In this document: one piece after another, positions 25,510-33,551 of the stretch
Position numbering within the stretch: position 1 is the first letter of the stretch
Layout of the letters: each line of letters starts with the position of its first letter
Assembly (NCBI RefSeq): GCF_000420305.1
Contig: NZ_ATUR01000006.1
Location: 186,001 to 250,000 of the forward strand
Direction: 5' to 3'
DNA from: Novosphingopyxis baekryungensis DSM 16222
Lineage (GTDB): Bacteria > Pseudomonadota > Alphaproteobacteria > Sphingomonadales > Sphingomonadaceae
Length of the DNA stretch: 64,000 bases
Translations under genes and position numbers: made by a program
The notes under the pieces: generated by a model
Databases searched by the model: none
What the model saw: only the letters and a program-made list of their open reading frames with translations
Told to the model about the DNA's origin: nothing

Positions 25510-27714
25510 ATGAATTTCGATCTGACCGAAGAGCAGGACATGATGCGCGGAAGCTACGCGCGGCTGCTGGATGCCAAATGCACGCCCGAACGGCTTCGCG
25601 CCGCTGAAAAGACCGGCATCGATGCCGAGATCTGGGCCGAGCTTGCCGATCTTGGCGCCTTCATGCTGCGCGTGCCGGAGGACCGGGACGGACTGGGCCT
25701 GGGCACGTTCGACGCGGCGATCCTCATGGAAGAAGTCGGGCGCACCTTGCCGTCCGGGCCGATTGCGGAAACGATCCTGGCCGCCCGGCTGGTTGCCCTG
25801 CTCGGCGGCGACGAGCACGCCGAAACGCTTGCCGATATCGTTGGCGGCACAAGCATTGCGTCACTCGCCTTCGCGGACACAGGCCAAAAGCCAAAGCAAT
25901 TCGTGGCAGGCGGCGAGCATGCCAAATTGGTGATCGGCAAAAGCGGCACCGATGTTCTTCTATACCAGGTAGGGCAAGATGCCTTCACCGCCGAACCAAA
26001 TCTGGCATCGAACGGCCTTGTCGAAATTGATCTGACGACATGCACGGTGTTCACGCTGGCATCGAATACCGAGGCCGGACAGCTGTTCGACGCAACCTTG
26101 GAAGAATGGAAACTGCTTACGGCATCGGCCTTGGCAGGTCTTGGTCGTCAAGCTGTCAAAATGGCCGCGGAATATGCCAGCGAGCGTAAGCAGTTCGGTC
26201 AGTTCATCGGGCAGTTTCAGGCCATCAGCCATCCCCTGGCCGACAATCTTTGTGACGTTGACGGAGGCAAGCTGCTCACGTGGAAAGCGCTACGGGCCGC
26301 CGCTGATGGTAATGCCCAGGCGGCCGCCTTCTGTTCCCTGGCGCTCTGGTGGAATGCCAGGGCCGCCGGCAGCGCTGTCAGTCAGGCGCTCCAGACGTTC
26401 GGCGGCTACGGCCTGACCACGGAATATGACATTTACCTCTACAATCTGCGCGCCAAGGCCTGGCCGCTGACATGGGGTGATCCGGCGCAGCTTCTCGTTG
26501 AAGCGGGGGAGCGGTTCTACGGAGGCGCTGCGCCTGCCATGCCCGATGTCGGCGATCTGCCGATCGAGTTCGACATCGGCGAAGAAGCCCGCGAGATGAT
26601 CGAGACGATCGACCGCTTCATGGAAGACAATGTGACCGCGGAGATGCGGGCCAAATTCCACTATAGCTGGGAAGGCTGGGTGCCGGAATTGCACAAGAAG
26701 CTGGCCGAGGCGGGCCTGCTGTTCTTCAACCCTGAACTCGGCGGCAGAAAAATCGGATCTTATGCCCGCGCCGCCGTGCGGCGGACGCTGGAAAAACACG
26801 GCTACGCGCACCCCGCGACCAGCGTTGCCGAAATGGTGGGCCTCATGATCGCGCGCGCCGGATCGGACGAGCTGAAGGACGAGGTGCTGTCGCGCATCAT
26901 CTCTGGCGATATCATTGCAAGCCTTGGATATTCCGAGCCCGCTGCCGGCTCGGATGTCTTTTCTGCACAGACCCGCGCCACGCCGGACGGAAATGGCTGG
27001 AGCATCGAGGGCACAAAGATGTTCACCAGCGGCGCCAACCTAGCCGATTATGTCCTGATGCTTACGCGCACCAACAGCGATGTGGCCAAGCACAAGGGCC
27101 TGACCATGTTCATCGTGCCCCTGAAAACCGAGGGCGTGACGGTGCAGCCGGTGCACACCTTCCAGGACGAACGCACCAACATTACCTTTTACGACAACGT
27201 CAAGATCCCGGACAGCTACAGGCTGGGCGAGATCGATGGCGGCACAAAAACCATGTCGCTCGCGCTTGAGCTGGAACATGGCGGCAGCTTCGCCAACGCC
27301 ATTCGGGCCAATCTGGAAGCGGCAGAAGAGCTCTGCGCCCTGATCGACGCACCGGACGGGGGCAAACTGATCGACGATCCGCAGGTCCGGGCACGTCTGG
27401 CACGCGTGCACGCAAGCATTGCGATCTCCGAACTGTTCGAATTTCGCGCCAGCTGGGCATCGGTGGAAAAGAAACAGAATCTTGCATTTGGTCCGATGGC
27501 CAAGATGTTCTCATCCGAGCGGTTCATGGACGATGCCCGCGATCTGATGGATCTGACCGCACCGCTGTCGCTATCCAAACGAGACGGCGCGGCTCAGCTG
27601 GTCAATCAATCCTATCGCCACGCCCATGGAACGCGCATCTACGGCGGCACCAGTCAGGTCCACCGATCGATGATCGCCGAGCGCGCCCTCGGCATGCCGC
27701 GCAGCAGAGCTTAG
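25510..27714 (+). CDS. Fused double-domain acyl-CoA dehydrogenase
   Basis: The 734 residues are about twice the family length and contain two acyl-CoA dehydrogenase units, about 1-340 and 350-734. Unit 2 has the complete substrate/FAD motif YSEPAAGSD, FTSGANLADYV and the C-terminal YGGTSQVHR. Unit 1 lacks the xEPxAGSD motif but keeps RKQFGQFIGQFQ and FGGYGLTTEY. In actinobacterial steroid degradation, alpha2-beta2 dehydrogenases (FadE26-27, FadE28-29 type) are made of two such unequal subunits with one active site per pair. Here both appear as one chain. It should introduce a double bond into a bulky acyl-CoA. AGGG lies 8 bases before the ATG. Confidence 0.93.
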   Translation: MNFDLTEEQDMMRGSYARLLDAKCTPERLRAAEKTGIDAEIWAELADLGAFMLRVPEDRDGLGLGTFDAAILMEEVGRTLPSGPIAETILAARLVALLGGDEHAETLADIVGGTSIASLAFADTGQKPKQFVAGGEHAKLVIGKSGTDVLLYQVGQDAFTAEPNLASNGLVEIDLTTCTVFTLASNTEAGQLFDATLEEWKLLTASALAGLGRQAVKMAAEYASERKQFGQFIGQFQAISHPLADNLCDVDGGKLLTWKALRAAADGNAQAAAFCSLALWWNARAAGSAVSQALQTFGGYGLTTEYDIYLYNLRAKAWPLTWGDPAQLLVEAGERFYGGAAPAMPDVGDLPIEFDIGEEAREMIETIDRFMEDNVTAEMRAKFHYSWEGWVPELHKKLAEAGLLFFNPELGGRKIGSYARAAVRRTLEKHGYAHPATSVAEMVGLMIARAGSDELKDEVLSRIISGDIIASLGYSEPAAGSDVFSAQTRATPDGNGWSIEGTKMFTSGANLADYVLMLTRTNSDVAKHKGLTMFIVPLKTEGVTVQPVHTFQDERTNITFYDNVKIPDSYRLGEIDGGTKTMSLALELEHGGSFANAIRANLEAAEELCALIDAPDGGKLIDDPQVRARLARVHASIAISELFEFRASWASVEKKQNLAFGPMAKMFSSERFMDDARDLMDLTAPLSLSKRDGAAQLVNQSYRHAHGTRIYGGTSQVHRSMIAERALGMPRSRA

Positions 27715-27723
27715 GAAGCCGAC

Positions 27724-28527
27724 ATGACCAGCGAACCGCATCTTCTGACAGAATCGGTCGATGGCATTCTCATCGTCACGCTCAACCGGCCGGACAAGCT
27801 GAACGCGTTATCGTCGCAGACCATGCTTCTGTTCGACGCGGCGCTTGCCGGTTTCCGCGACGATCCGGATCAGAAGGTCATGCTGATCCGCGCGGCGGGT
27901 CGCTTTTTCTGCTCCGGTGCCGATCTGAAAAGCGGTGCGCCCGGCGCGCGGCCACGCACGGCCACCGGCATACGCGAAAATCACCGCACGGGCCTGTTCG
28001 GTATGCACCGCATTTACGATGAGATGGAGCATATCGAAAAGCCCATCGTTTGCGCCATCCACGCCACCTGTGTCGGCGGCGGCCTTGAAATGGCTTTGTC
28101 CTGCGATTTCCGCCTCGCGGCACAAAGCGCGCAATTTGCTTTTCCCGAAGGCCTTTTTGGCGTGCTTCCCGCGTCGAATGGCGTCAGTCGGTTGACGCGC
28201 ATCTGCGGTCCGCATTGGGCCCGCTGGCTCATCATGGCCAATCAAAAGGCCGATGCGGACCGCGCCCTGATCATGGGGTTGGTGCATGATGTGATGCCGG
28301 ACGAAGGCTTCGACGATGCGGCCATGGAATTCTGCCGACATCTTACGAAAAACAGCAGCGAGCAAATGGGGGCTGCAAAGATCGCGATCGAGATGGCCGC
28401 CGAAGTCGGCCGCGATACGGCCCGCCACATCGAACGGATGGCCAACAGCGCTCTGATGCTCAATCCCGAATATCTGAAACGGATCGAGGATTATGTCGCC
28501 AAACTGGGCAGCAAGCCGAAATCATGA
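27724..28527 (+). CDS. Enoyl-CoA hydratase
   Basis: The 267-residue crotonase has both catalytic glutamates, in GGGLEMALSCD and AFPEGLFG, and oxyanion-hole segment FFCSGADL. It should hydrate the double bond made by the fused dehydrogenase 9 bp upstream, giving the 3-hydroxyacyl-CoA that the Ltp2-like lyase encoded across the divergent promoter could cleave. AGGAAG precedes the ATG. Its last 68 bp overlap the opposing small membrane protein frame. Confidence 0.93.
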   Translation: MTSEPHLLTESVDGILIVTLNRPDKLNALSSQTMLLFDAALAGFRDDPDQKVMLIRAAGRFFCSGADLKSGAPGARPRTATGIRENHRTGLFGMHRIYDEMEHIEKPIVCAIHATCVGGGLEMALSCDFRLAAQSAQFAFPEGLFGVLPASNGVSRLTRICGPHWARWLIMANQKADADRALIMGLVHDVMPDEGFDDAAMEFCRHLTKNSSEQMGAAKIAIEMAAEVGRDTARHIERMANSALMLNPEYLKRIEDYVAKLGSKPKS

Positions 28528-28678
28528 GATAATCGGCGAAAGCCCTCAAAATTACCGCTTGAAGCTGCCGGGCTGGATTTCCCCGCAACGCGAAAAAGCC
28601 GCTCCAGATACCGTAGCCGACCGCGCCGATCAGCACGATCGCGACATAGATATTCAGAGATACATCACCGTTTGGCAT
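28460..28678 (-). CDS. Possible small single-span membrane protein
   Basis: A 72-residue frame starting MPNGDVSLNIYVAIVLIGAV has one convincing hydrophobic helix (residues 9-31) ending in FFALRGNPARQ. GAGGG is 9 bases before the ATG. The C-terminal third runs antisense into the enoyl-CoA hydratase and looks random. It follows the TetR gene. No family is recognised; it could be real or spurious. Confidence 0.4.
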   Translation of the reverse strand: MPNGDVSLNIYVAIVLIGAVGYGIWSGFFALRGNPARQLQAVILRAFADYLMISACCPVWRHNPRSVSDIRD

Positions 28679-28706
28679 CGACACTTCCCTCAGGCCGGCG
28701 GACCTA

Positions 28707-28779
28707 AGGCCCGGCAGAGCGGTCGCCTGATCAGGCCGCCGAGAGGCCGGCGGAGCGGTCGTCTGATCAGGCCGCCGAG
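28707..28779. repeat. Imperfect 36-bp tandem duplication at the TetR gene end
   Basis: Unit 28707-28743 (37 bp) and unit 28744-28779 (36 bp) match except for about three positions; both contain GGTCG-C/T-CTGATCAGGCCGCCGAG in part. The second unit holds the TetR stop codon, so the gene's 3' end has been copied once just downstream. It looks like replication slippage rather than a functional array. Confidence 0.75.
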
Positions 28780-29453
28780 CGTTTCTGGCTGCGCCCGCGT
28801 TCATCGGAGATGGCCAGCGCCAGCAACCGTGCCTGCTGATACAAGGTGCCGCCTTCGAAACGCGGTTTGATCTGGGGCGGATAGTGGGCCTTCATTTCCT
28901 CATCGGTTGCGATCGTGACCACACGTTCCAACCCCGTGTAGAGCACACTGGCAAGGTCATATTCCGGCCCGGTTCCCTCGACGGCATTGCCACCGGCCTG
29001 CTGCCCGAGCAGCCGCACCACATTGCGCGCCATCGAGATACGTTTCAGCATGACGCGCTCATCATGCTGATCGGCCAAGCGGTTGCGCAGATGCAGGATA
29101 CGCGAATGCCGCTGCCAATAGGTATGAAAAGCCGCGATGAACTGTGTCGAGCGCGTTTCCACTTCCTCATCGGGCCAGCGATCGCGGATCAGGCCGATAT
29201 AGGCCTCCTCGGCTTCTTCGGCGATGGGTTCGAACACGGCCAGAAACAGTTCGGTCGGATCGGCGAAATAATTATAGATCGACGACATGCGCAGCTCGGT
29301 ATGGCGCGCCACGGCGCTGAGCGAAAAACCCTCGCTGCTCGGATTTTCGATCAGGTCGCGCGCAACGGTCATGATGCGCTCGCGCGTGATCCGGCCCTTG
29401 TTGCCCAGCTTCTGCCCCTGCAGATTGGTGTCGATATCCTTCACATTAGCCAT
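28767..29453 (-). CDS. TetR-family transcriptional regulator
   Basis: The 228-residue protein has the N-terminal helix-turn-helix FSLSAVARHTELRMSSIYNY at about residues 43-62 and a helical ligand-binding domain. It is 19 bp downstream of the aldehyde dehydrogenase, at the end of the EthD-like/SDR/ALDH unit, and probably senses an intermediate of that branch. The last codons lie in a tandem repeat. Confidence 0.9.
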   Translation of the reverse strand: MANVKDIDTNLQGQKLGNKGRITRERIMTVARDLIENPSSEGFSLSAVARHTELRMSSIYNYFADPTELFLAVFEPIAEEAEEAYIGLIRDRWPDEEVETRSTQFIAAFHTYWQRHSRILHLRNRLADQHDERVMLKRISMARNVVRLLGQQAGGNAVEGTGPEYDLASVLYTGLERVVTIATDEEMKAHYPPQIKPRFEGGTLYQQARLLALAISDERGRSQKRSAA

Positions 29454-29472
29454 GCGCGTCTTCCACGGCGTA

Positions 29473-30951
29473 TCAGGCCGCCTTTCTTACTGCGATGACC
29501 TTGCTGTCGAGAAATTCCTCAATCCCTGCAAGACCCCATTCGCGGCCCATGCCGCTGCCTTTGAACCCGCCAAATGGCAGGTCACCGGCAATACACATAC
29601 CGCCATTGACGCTGACTGATCCAGTGCGGATACGCCGCGCCATCGCTTCGGCGCGGTGTTCGTCCGCCGACACCACGCCGCCGGACAGTCCATAGGCGCT
29701 TTCATTGGCAATGCGGACCGCATCGGCGTCATCATCGAAGCCTATAACCACCAGCACCGGCCCGAAAATCTCCTCCTGCGCAATGCGCATGGAATTGTTC
29801 ACGTCCACGAAGCAGGTCGGCTCGATGAAATAGCCCCCACCCTTGTCCGGGCGTGCTTTGCCGCCGGCCAGAAGCGTGGCGCCCTCCTTTAACCCAAGCT
29901 CGATATAGCTCATTACCCGGTCCATCTGTTTCTGGCTGACAACCGGGCCCATAATGTGGGTCGGCTCGTCCGGATCGCCCCATTTCTCGGTAAACCCGGC
30001 ATAGGCCGCCTTCAGACCGGCCTTGGCCTCTTCCATGCGGCTATGGGGAACCAGCAGACGGGACTGGACGGCGCAGCCTTGCCCAGCGTGGAAAACGAGG
30101 ATGGACTGCGCACATTCCATCGCAAAATTGGGGGCATCGTCCAGGACGATCTTGGCGCTTTTACCGCCCAGCTCCAGAAATACGCGTTTGAGTGTCCTGG
30201 CGCCGACTTCCATGATCCGCTTGCCGACCGGCGTGGAGCCGGTGAAACTGATCAGATCGACCCGCGAGTCGGACACCAGCTGTTCGCCCGCCGCTGCCGG
30301 GTCCGCGCCAAACACGACATTGAGTACCCCGGCGGGCAGACCGGCCTGATCGGCCAGCTCGCCCCAGATGGCGCCCATGCCGGGCGTGTCGGGAGCCGGT
30401 TTCAAAATCACGGTGCAGCCCGCCAACAGCGCTGCGACCACTTTACCGACATTGACATAGTGCGGCACATTCCAGGGCGTGATCGCGGCAACCACGCCGA
30501 CAGGCTCGTACACGACCTTGCGGTGCGATTCGAACCCGCGGAAATCGCGCGTGCCCAGATCTTTTTCCCATGTCACCTGATCGAACACGGCCAGATAGTC
30601 ATCCCAACCGACATTGGCGTTGTCCACATGCGCCATGCCGACGGCTGCGAGCGCGGCACCGGCTTCCTTGCGCGCCAGCTCGATCAGCCGGTCCTTATTC
30701 TCCTCGAACAAGGCACGCAGACGCGTAAGCGCTGCTACCCGGTCGGAACGATGTGCGGGATCGGACCAGGTCCCTTCATCGAAGGCCCGGCGCGCTGCGG
30801 CAATGGCTGCGTCGACATCCTGGTGCGTCGCATCGGCAGCGGTGCCGGCGACCTCGCCCGTCCAGGGATTGATCACGTCGAACATCCCCTGGTCCGAGGC
30901 GTCACGGATCTGGCCATCGATGTACAATTTGGCGTGCGGCAATTGGGTCAT
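29473..30951 (-). CDS. NAD(P)-dependent aldehyde dehydrogenase
   Basis: The 492-residue protein has the full ALDH set: PWNVPHYV, the nucleotide-binding SFTGSTPVGKRI, the general base in FLELGGKSAK and the nucleophile in FHAGQGCAVQSR. It oxidises an aldehyde to the acid. AGGA is 6 bases before the ATG. The gene order SDR-ALDH (gap 21 bp) suggests alcohol-to-acid oxidation in two steps ahead of CoA activation. Confidence 0.95.
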   Translation of the reverse strand: MTQLPHAKLYIDGQIRDASDQGMFDVINPWTGEVAGTAADATHQDVDAAIAAARRAFDEGTWSDPAHRSDRVAALTRLRALFEENKDRLIELARKEAGAALAAVGMAHVDNANVGWDDYLAVFDQVTWEKDLGTRDFRGFESHRKVVYEPVGVVAAITPWNVPHYVNVGKVVAALLAGCTVILKPAPDTPGMGAIWGELADQAGLPAGVLNVVFGADPAAAGEQLVSDSRVDLISFTGSTPVGKRIMEVGARTLKRVFLELGGKSAKIVLDDAPNFAMECAQSILVFHAGQGCAVQSRLLVPHSRMEEAKAGLKAAYAGFTEKWGDPDEPTHIMGPVVSQKQMDRVMSYIELGLKEGATLLAGGKARPDKGGGYFIEPTCFVDVNNSMRIAQEEIFGPVLVVIGFDDDADAVRIANESAYGLSGGVVSADEHRAEAMARRIRTGSVSVNGGMCIAGDLPFGGFKGSGMGREWGLAGIEEFLDSKVIAVRKAA

Positions 30952-30972
30952 GTCAAATCCTGGTTCGGTGGT

Positions 30973-31713
30973 TCAATCGGCGCGGCGCGCACCGAGGGTA
31001 ATATGGTCCAGATTGATGTCTGGCGCAGCGTCCACGATCAGCCGGAAGATGTCCGGCAATGACTGGAACTGGGAGAGCGGCTGCTCCATCATGGGCATGC
31101 CGGCCGCGGCGCAGGCGGCGGCGAAGCGCATGGTGACCTCAGGCTCCCAACCGCTGGTGGTCTTGTTCTCGCCGAACATCTTGCCCGCGCGCACCGTGGT
31201 CACGCGGATGCCGCGCGGCCGCAATTCGCGCCGCCAGCCATCGCCGATCCGTTCCAGGGCGGCCTTGGTGGCAGCATATAGCCACATCATTGGCACTGGA
31301 AGTTTCACGCTCTCGCTAGACACGTTGATGATATGAGCGCCTGCTTCCATCGCTCCCAAAGCTTCCCGGGCGACAAAAACGGGTCCGGCGATATTCGTGT
31401 TGATCTGGCTCATCACCTGCTCATCGGTGACCTCGTTCAGTTCGAACGGCGCATAGATGGCAGCATTGTTGATCAAGACATCGATGCGCGCCGTCTGCTG
31501 CGCGATCAATCCGAACGCATGGCGCACGGACGCACTATCGGAGATGTCGCAAGTTACTGGCACACAGCGCTCACCGAATTCATCAGCGGCGGCCCGCAAT
31601 GTCGCTTCGGTTCTGCCGAGGATGAAAACCCTGTCCCCGTCCGAACAAAAGCGCCGCGCGAGGGCCTTGCCCAGCCCGTCGCCAGCGCCCGTTATGACGA
31701 TCGTCTTGGTCAA
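30973..31713 (-). CDS. Short-chain dehydrogenase (TTG start)
   Basis: The 246-residue SDR has TGAGDGLG, INNAAIY, SSESVKLP and the active-site YAATKAALE. The open frame extends to 31872, inside the upstream gene. A TTG at 31713, 4 bp after the upstream stop and 7 bases after AGGGA, places the start exactly before the first strand (TKTIVITGAG), so it is preferred. It is an alcohol/ketone oxidoreductase paired with the following ALDH. Confidence 0.87.
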   Translation of the reverse strand: MTKTIVITGAGDGLGKALARRFCSDGDRVFILGRTEATLRAAADEFGERCVPVTCDISDSASVRHAFGLIAQQTARIDVLINNAAIYAPFELNEVTDEQVMSQINTNIAGPVFVAREALGAMEAGAHIINVSSESVKLPVPMMWLYAATKAALERIGDGWRRELRPRGIRVTTVRAGKMFGENKTTSGWEPEVTMRFAAACAAAGMPMMEQPLSQFQSLPDIFRLIVDAAPDINLDHITLGARRAD

Positions 31714-31717
31714 GCTG

Positions 31718-32503
31718 CTATCCCTGTCCGTTCGGCTGGGCAAAATCGGCTGGATAGGCCGACAGGTCGCCATCATAGGCAATGCCTCCGGTCCACCGGT
31801 CACCACTGATCTTGGTGAAATAGTGAACCGTGCGTGCGAACGACCCGGCGCTGGACCGCGCTTCCATGGCAATGCCGGACGGGCTCACACCGCGGGCGCG
31901 GGCGGAAAAATCGCGGATCGTGAAGAGCAGATCGTCCGTCTGCTGCGCACATAGCACGAGATCGCTACCAGGGCAGAAACGGCGTGGCTCGCACTGCGTG
32001 CCTGCCAACCGTCCGCGCTTCATCCCGACATGTCCCGGCACACGGCTTACCTCGGGCATATGCACCTCGTCATACCAGCGGTGATAGGCGTCTTCCCGCC
32101 CCGCCACGAAGTTGGCGAGGATGATCGAAACGCCGGACAATGGCTGATCGGCCTGCCAATTCGGCCCGACATACCAATCCGAATACATGTTGTATGTATA
32201 GAACCGCTCCGCCTTGTCGGTATCGTCGAGAAGCGCGGCAGCATCGCTTTCGGCAAGCAGCTGACCCAGTTTGGGAATATCCCGGTCCGGCACGTCATAA
32301 TCGAAGGTGTAGAGGGACAAAAACCGCCATGGCTGATCGATGTCCGGCATAATCTGCAGCGCGGCAATTTCGAACCGATCCGCAGAACGAAACCCGTCCA
32401 GCGCCTTGAGCGCATCTAGCTGCGCGCCGTCGAACCAGCGGGCATAGTCATCTTCCTTGCCGGAAACGATATTGTGCAGGTGCAAGGTCACATATCTGGC
32501 CAT
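31718..32503 (-). CDS. Duplicated EthD-like / dimeric alpha-beta barrel protein
   Basis: The 261 residues contain two ferredoxin-like barrel units. Each has an aromatic-rich helix: YARWFDGAQLDAL (about residues 20-32) and YHRWYDEVHMPEV (about 138-150, with the His-Met-Pro signature of EthD-type proteins). Such proteins act as small cofactor-free oxygenases, isomerases or binding proteins. It is first in the unit that continues with SDR, ALDH and TetR. No reaction can be assigned. Confidence 0.75.
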   Translation of the reverse strand: MARYVTLHLHNIVSGKEDDYARWFDGAQLDALKALDGFRSADRFEIAALQIMPDIDQPWRFLSLYTFDYDVPDRDIPKLGQLLAESDAAALLDDTDKAERFYTYNMYSDWYVGPNWQADQPLSGVSIILANFVAGREDAYHRWYDEVHMPEVSRVPGHVGMKRGRLAGTQCEPRRFCPGSDLVLCAQQTDDLLFTIRDFSARARGVSPSGIAMEARSSAGSFARTVHYFTKISGDRWTGGIAYDGDLSAYPADFAQPNGQG

Positions 32504-32613
32504 GGGCCCTGTCTAGCCGCAATAGAAAAGGCGGCAATCCGCCGCGCATCTTCATCGCCAGAGCGGACCTTGGCGCTATTGCCGTTCAGCCCCATCCCAT
32601 TCATCCTGTTGCC

Positions 32614-33135
32614 ATGTCAGAAAACGAACAAGCCGAGACCGAAATACGCTTCGCCATCTTCCGGGCCAACGACAGTGTCGATTTCGAAGAAAGCGGCGCC
32701 ATGTCAGCGCCGGCGGCAGGAAGCTTCGATGTCGACGCCGTGACCAAGCTTATGCAAGCGGGCATCGATCATGGTGCCAATAATGAACTGCTGTTCTCCG
32801 GCGGGGGAATGAGCCTGGCCAAAGTCTGGTTCAAATCCGGCTATCCGCTTCCACGCCACAGCCACGACTGTGCGTGCCTTTATTATATCACGGCTGGCTC
32901 TCTTCGCCTCGGCAAGGAGGATCTGGGGCCGGGTGACGGTTTTTTCGTGGGCATGGACGTGCCGTATACCTACATCGCCGGCCCTGATGGCGTCGAACTG
33001 CTGGAATTTCGTGCGGCCACCGAATTCGGAATCGCGCTGCTCGGCGCCAATGCGAAATGGGGCGCAAAGGCCCTGGAACAGCTGCACTCAAGAACGGACG
33101 CCTGGAAATCTGAGCGGAGACCTTCCGAACGTTAA
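32614..33135 (+). CDS. Cupin-domain protein
   Basis: At 173 residues it has one cupin barrel with the metal motif PRHSHDCACLYY near residue 80 and GDGFFVGMDVPYTY downstream, where the second histidine of the usual motif is missing. Cupins of this sort are dioxygenases, isomerases or sensors. There is no clear Shine-Dalgarno at 32614; an internal ATG at 32701 is an alternative. It is divergent from the EthD-like gene and convergent with the SnoaL-like gene, so it is monocistronic. Confidence 0.75.
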   Translation: MSENEQAETEIRFAIFRANDSVDFEESGAMSAPAAGSFDVDAVTKLMQAGIDHGANNELLFSGGGMSLAKVWFKSGYPLPRHSHDCACLYYITAGSLRLGKEDLGPGDGFFVGMDVPYTYIAGPDGVELLEFRAATEFGIALLGANAKWGAKALEQLHSRTDAWKSERRPSER

Positions 33136-33149
33136 GAGACCGCCGGCAT

Positions 33150-33551
33150 CTATTCACATCGACGAAACTCAATCCGCGCGAATTTCCACAACCCGTCCTG
33201 ACGGCAGAACTGATCGGCATAACGTCCGATGACACTGTCCAATGCGCCGGTTCCGCGGCGCTTCATCTGCACCTGCACCGTCCATAGCCCTTCGGCAGCA
33301 GCGTCCGTGACGGTGATGCACGGCGAATGGACCATGTGCAGCATCCACTCGCTACCGCCAACAATCTGTTCGGCGAGAAATTGGATGACGTCTTCAGCGC
33401 CGTTAATTGCGCCAGATCCGTAATCGGCCACCACGGCATCCATCATGAGGCTGCGCAGATCGGCCATGGCATGGGCGCGATCGTCCGGAAGGGCGTCGAC
33501 CGCGCGGCAATAGCTTGCCTTCACATTCTGGAGCGCCTCATAATCGGTCAC
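33150..33551 (-). CDS. SnoaL/NTF2-like protein (GTG start)
   Basis: The 133-residue cone-shaped alpha+beta domain has MTDYEALQNVKASYCRAVD, ADYGSG, and the closing strand GLWKFARIEF. Members include ketosteroid isomerase-like enzymes, scytalone dehydratase-type dehydratases and oxygenase small subunits. The GTG start overlaps the TGA of the upstream acyl-CoA synthetase (GTGA). It ends the AcuI-synthetase-SnoaL unit; an isomerase or dehydratase on the product is possible. Confidence 0.75.
   Translation of the reverse strand: MTDYEALQNVKASYCRAVDALPDDRAHAMADLRSLMMDAVVADYGSGAINGAEDVIQFLAEQIVGGSEWMLHMVHSPCITVTDAAAEGLWTVQVQMKRRGTGALDSVIGRYADQFCRQDGLWKFARIEFRRCE

Noticed and set aside
28707-28779. 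Two-unit repeat as a mini CRISPR array
   Set aside because: Units are directly adjacent with no spacers, differ at several positions and include a stop codon of a TetR gene.
30515-30545. tRNA T-loop-like sequence (gattcgaacccgc)
   Set aside because: It lies inside the aldehyde dehydrogenase reading frame and no acceptor stem, anticodon loop or partner arm can be found around it.
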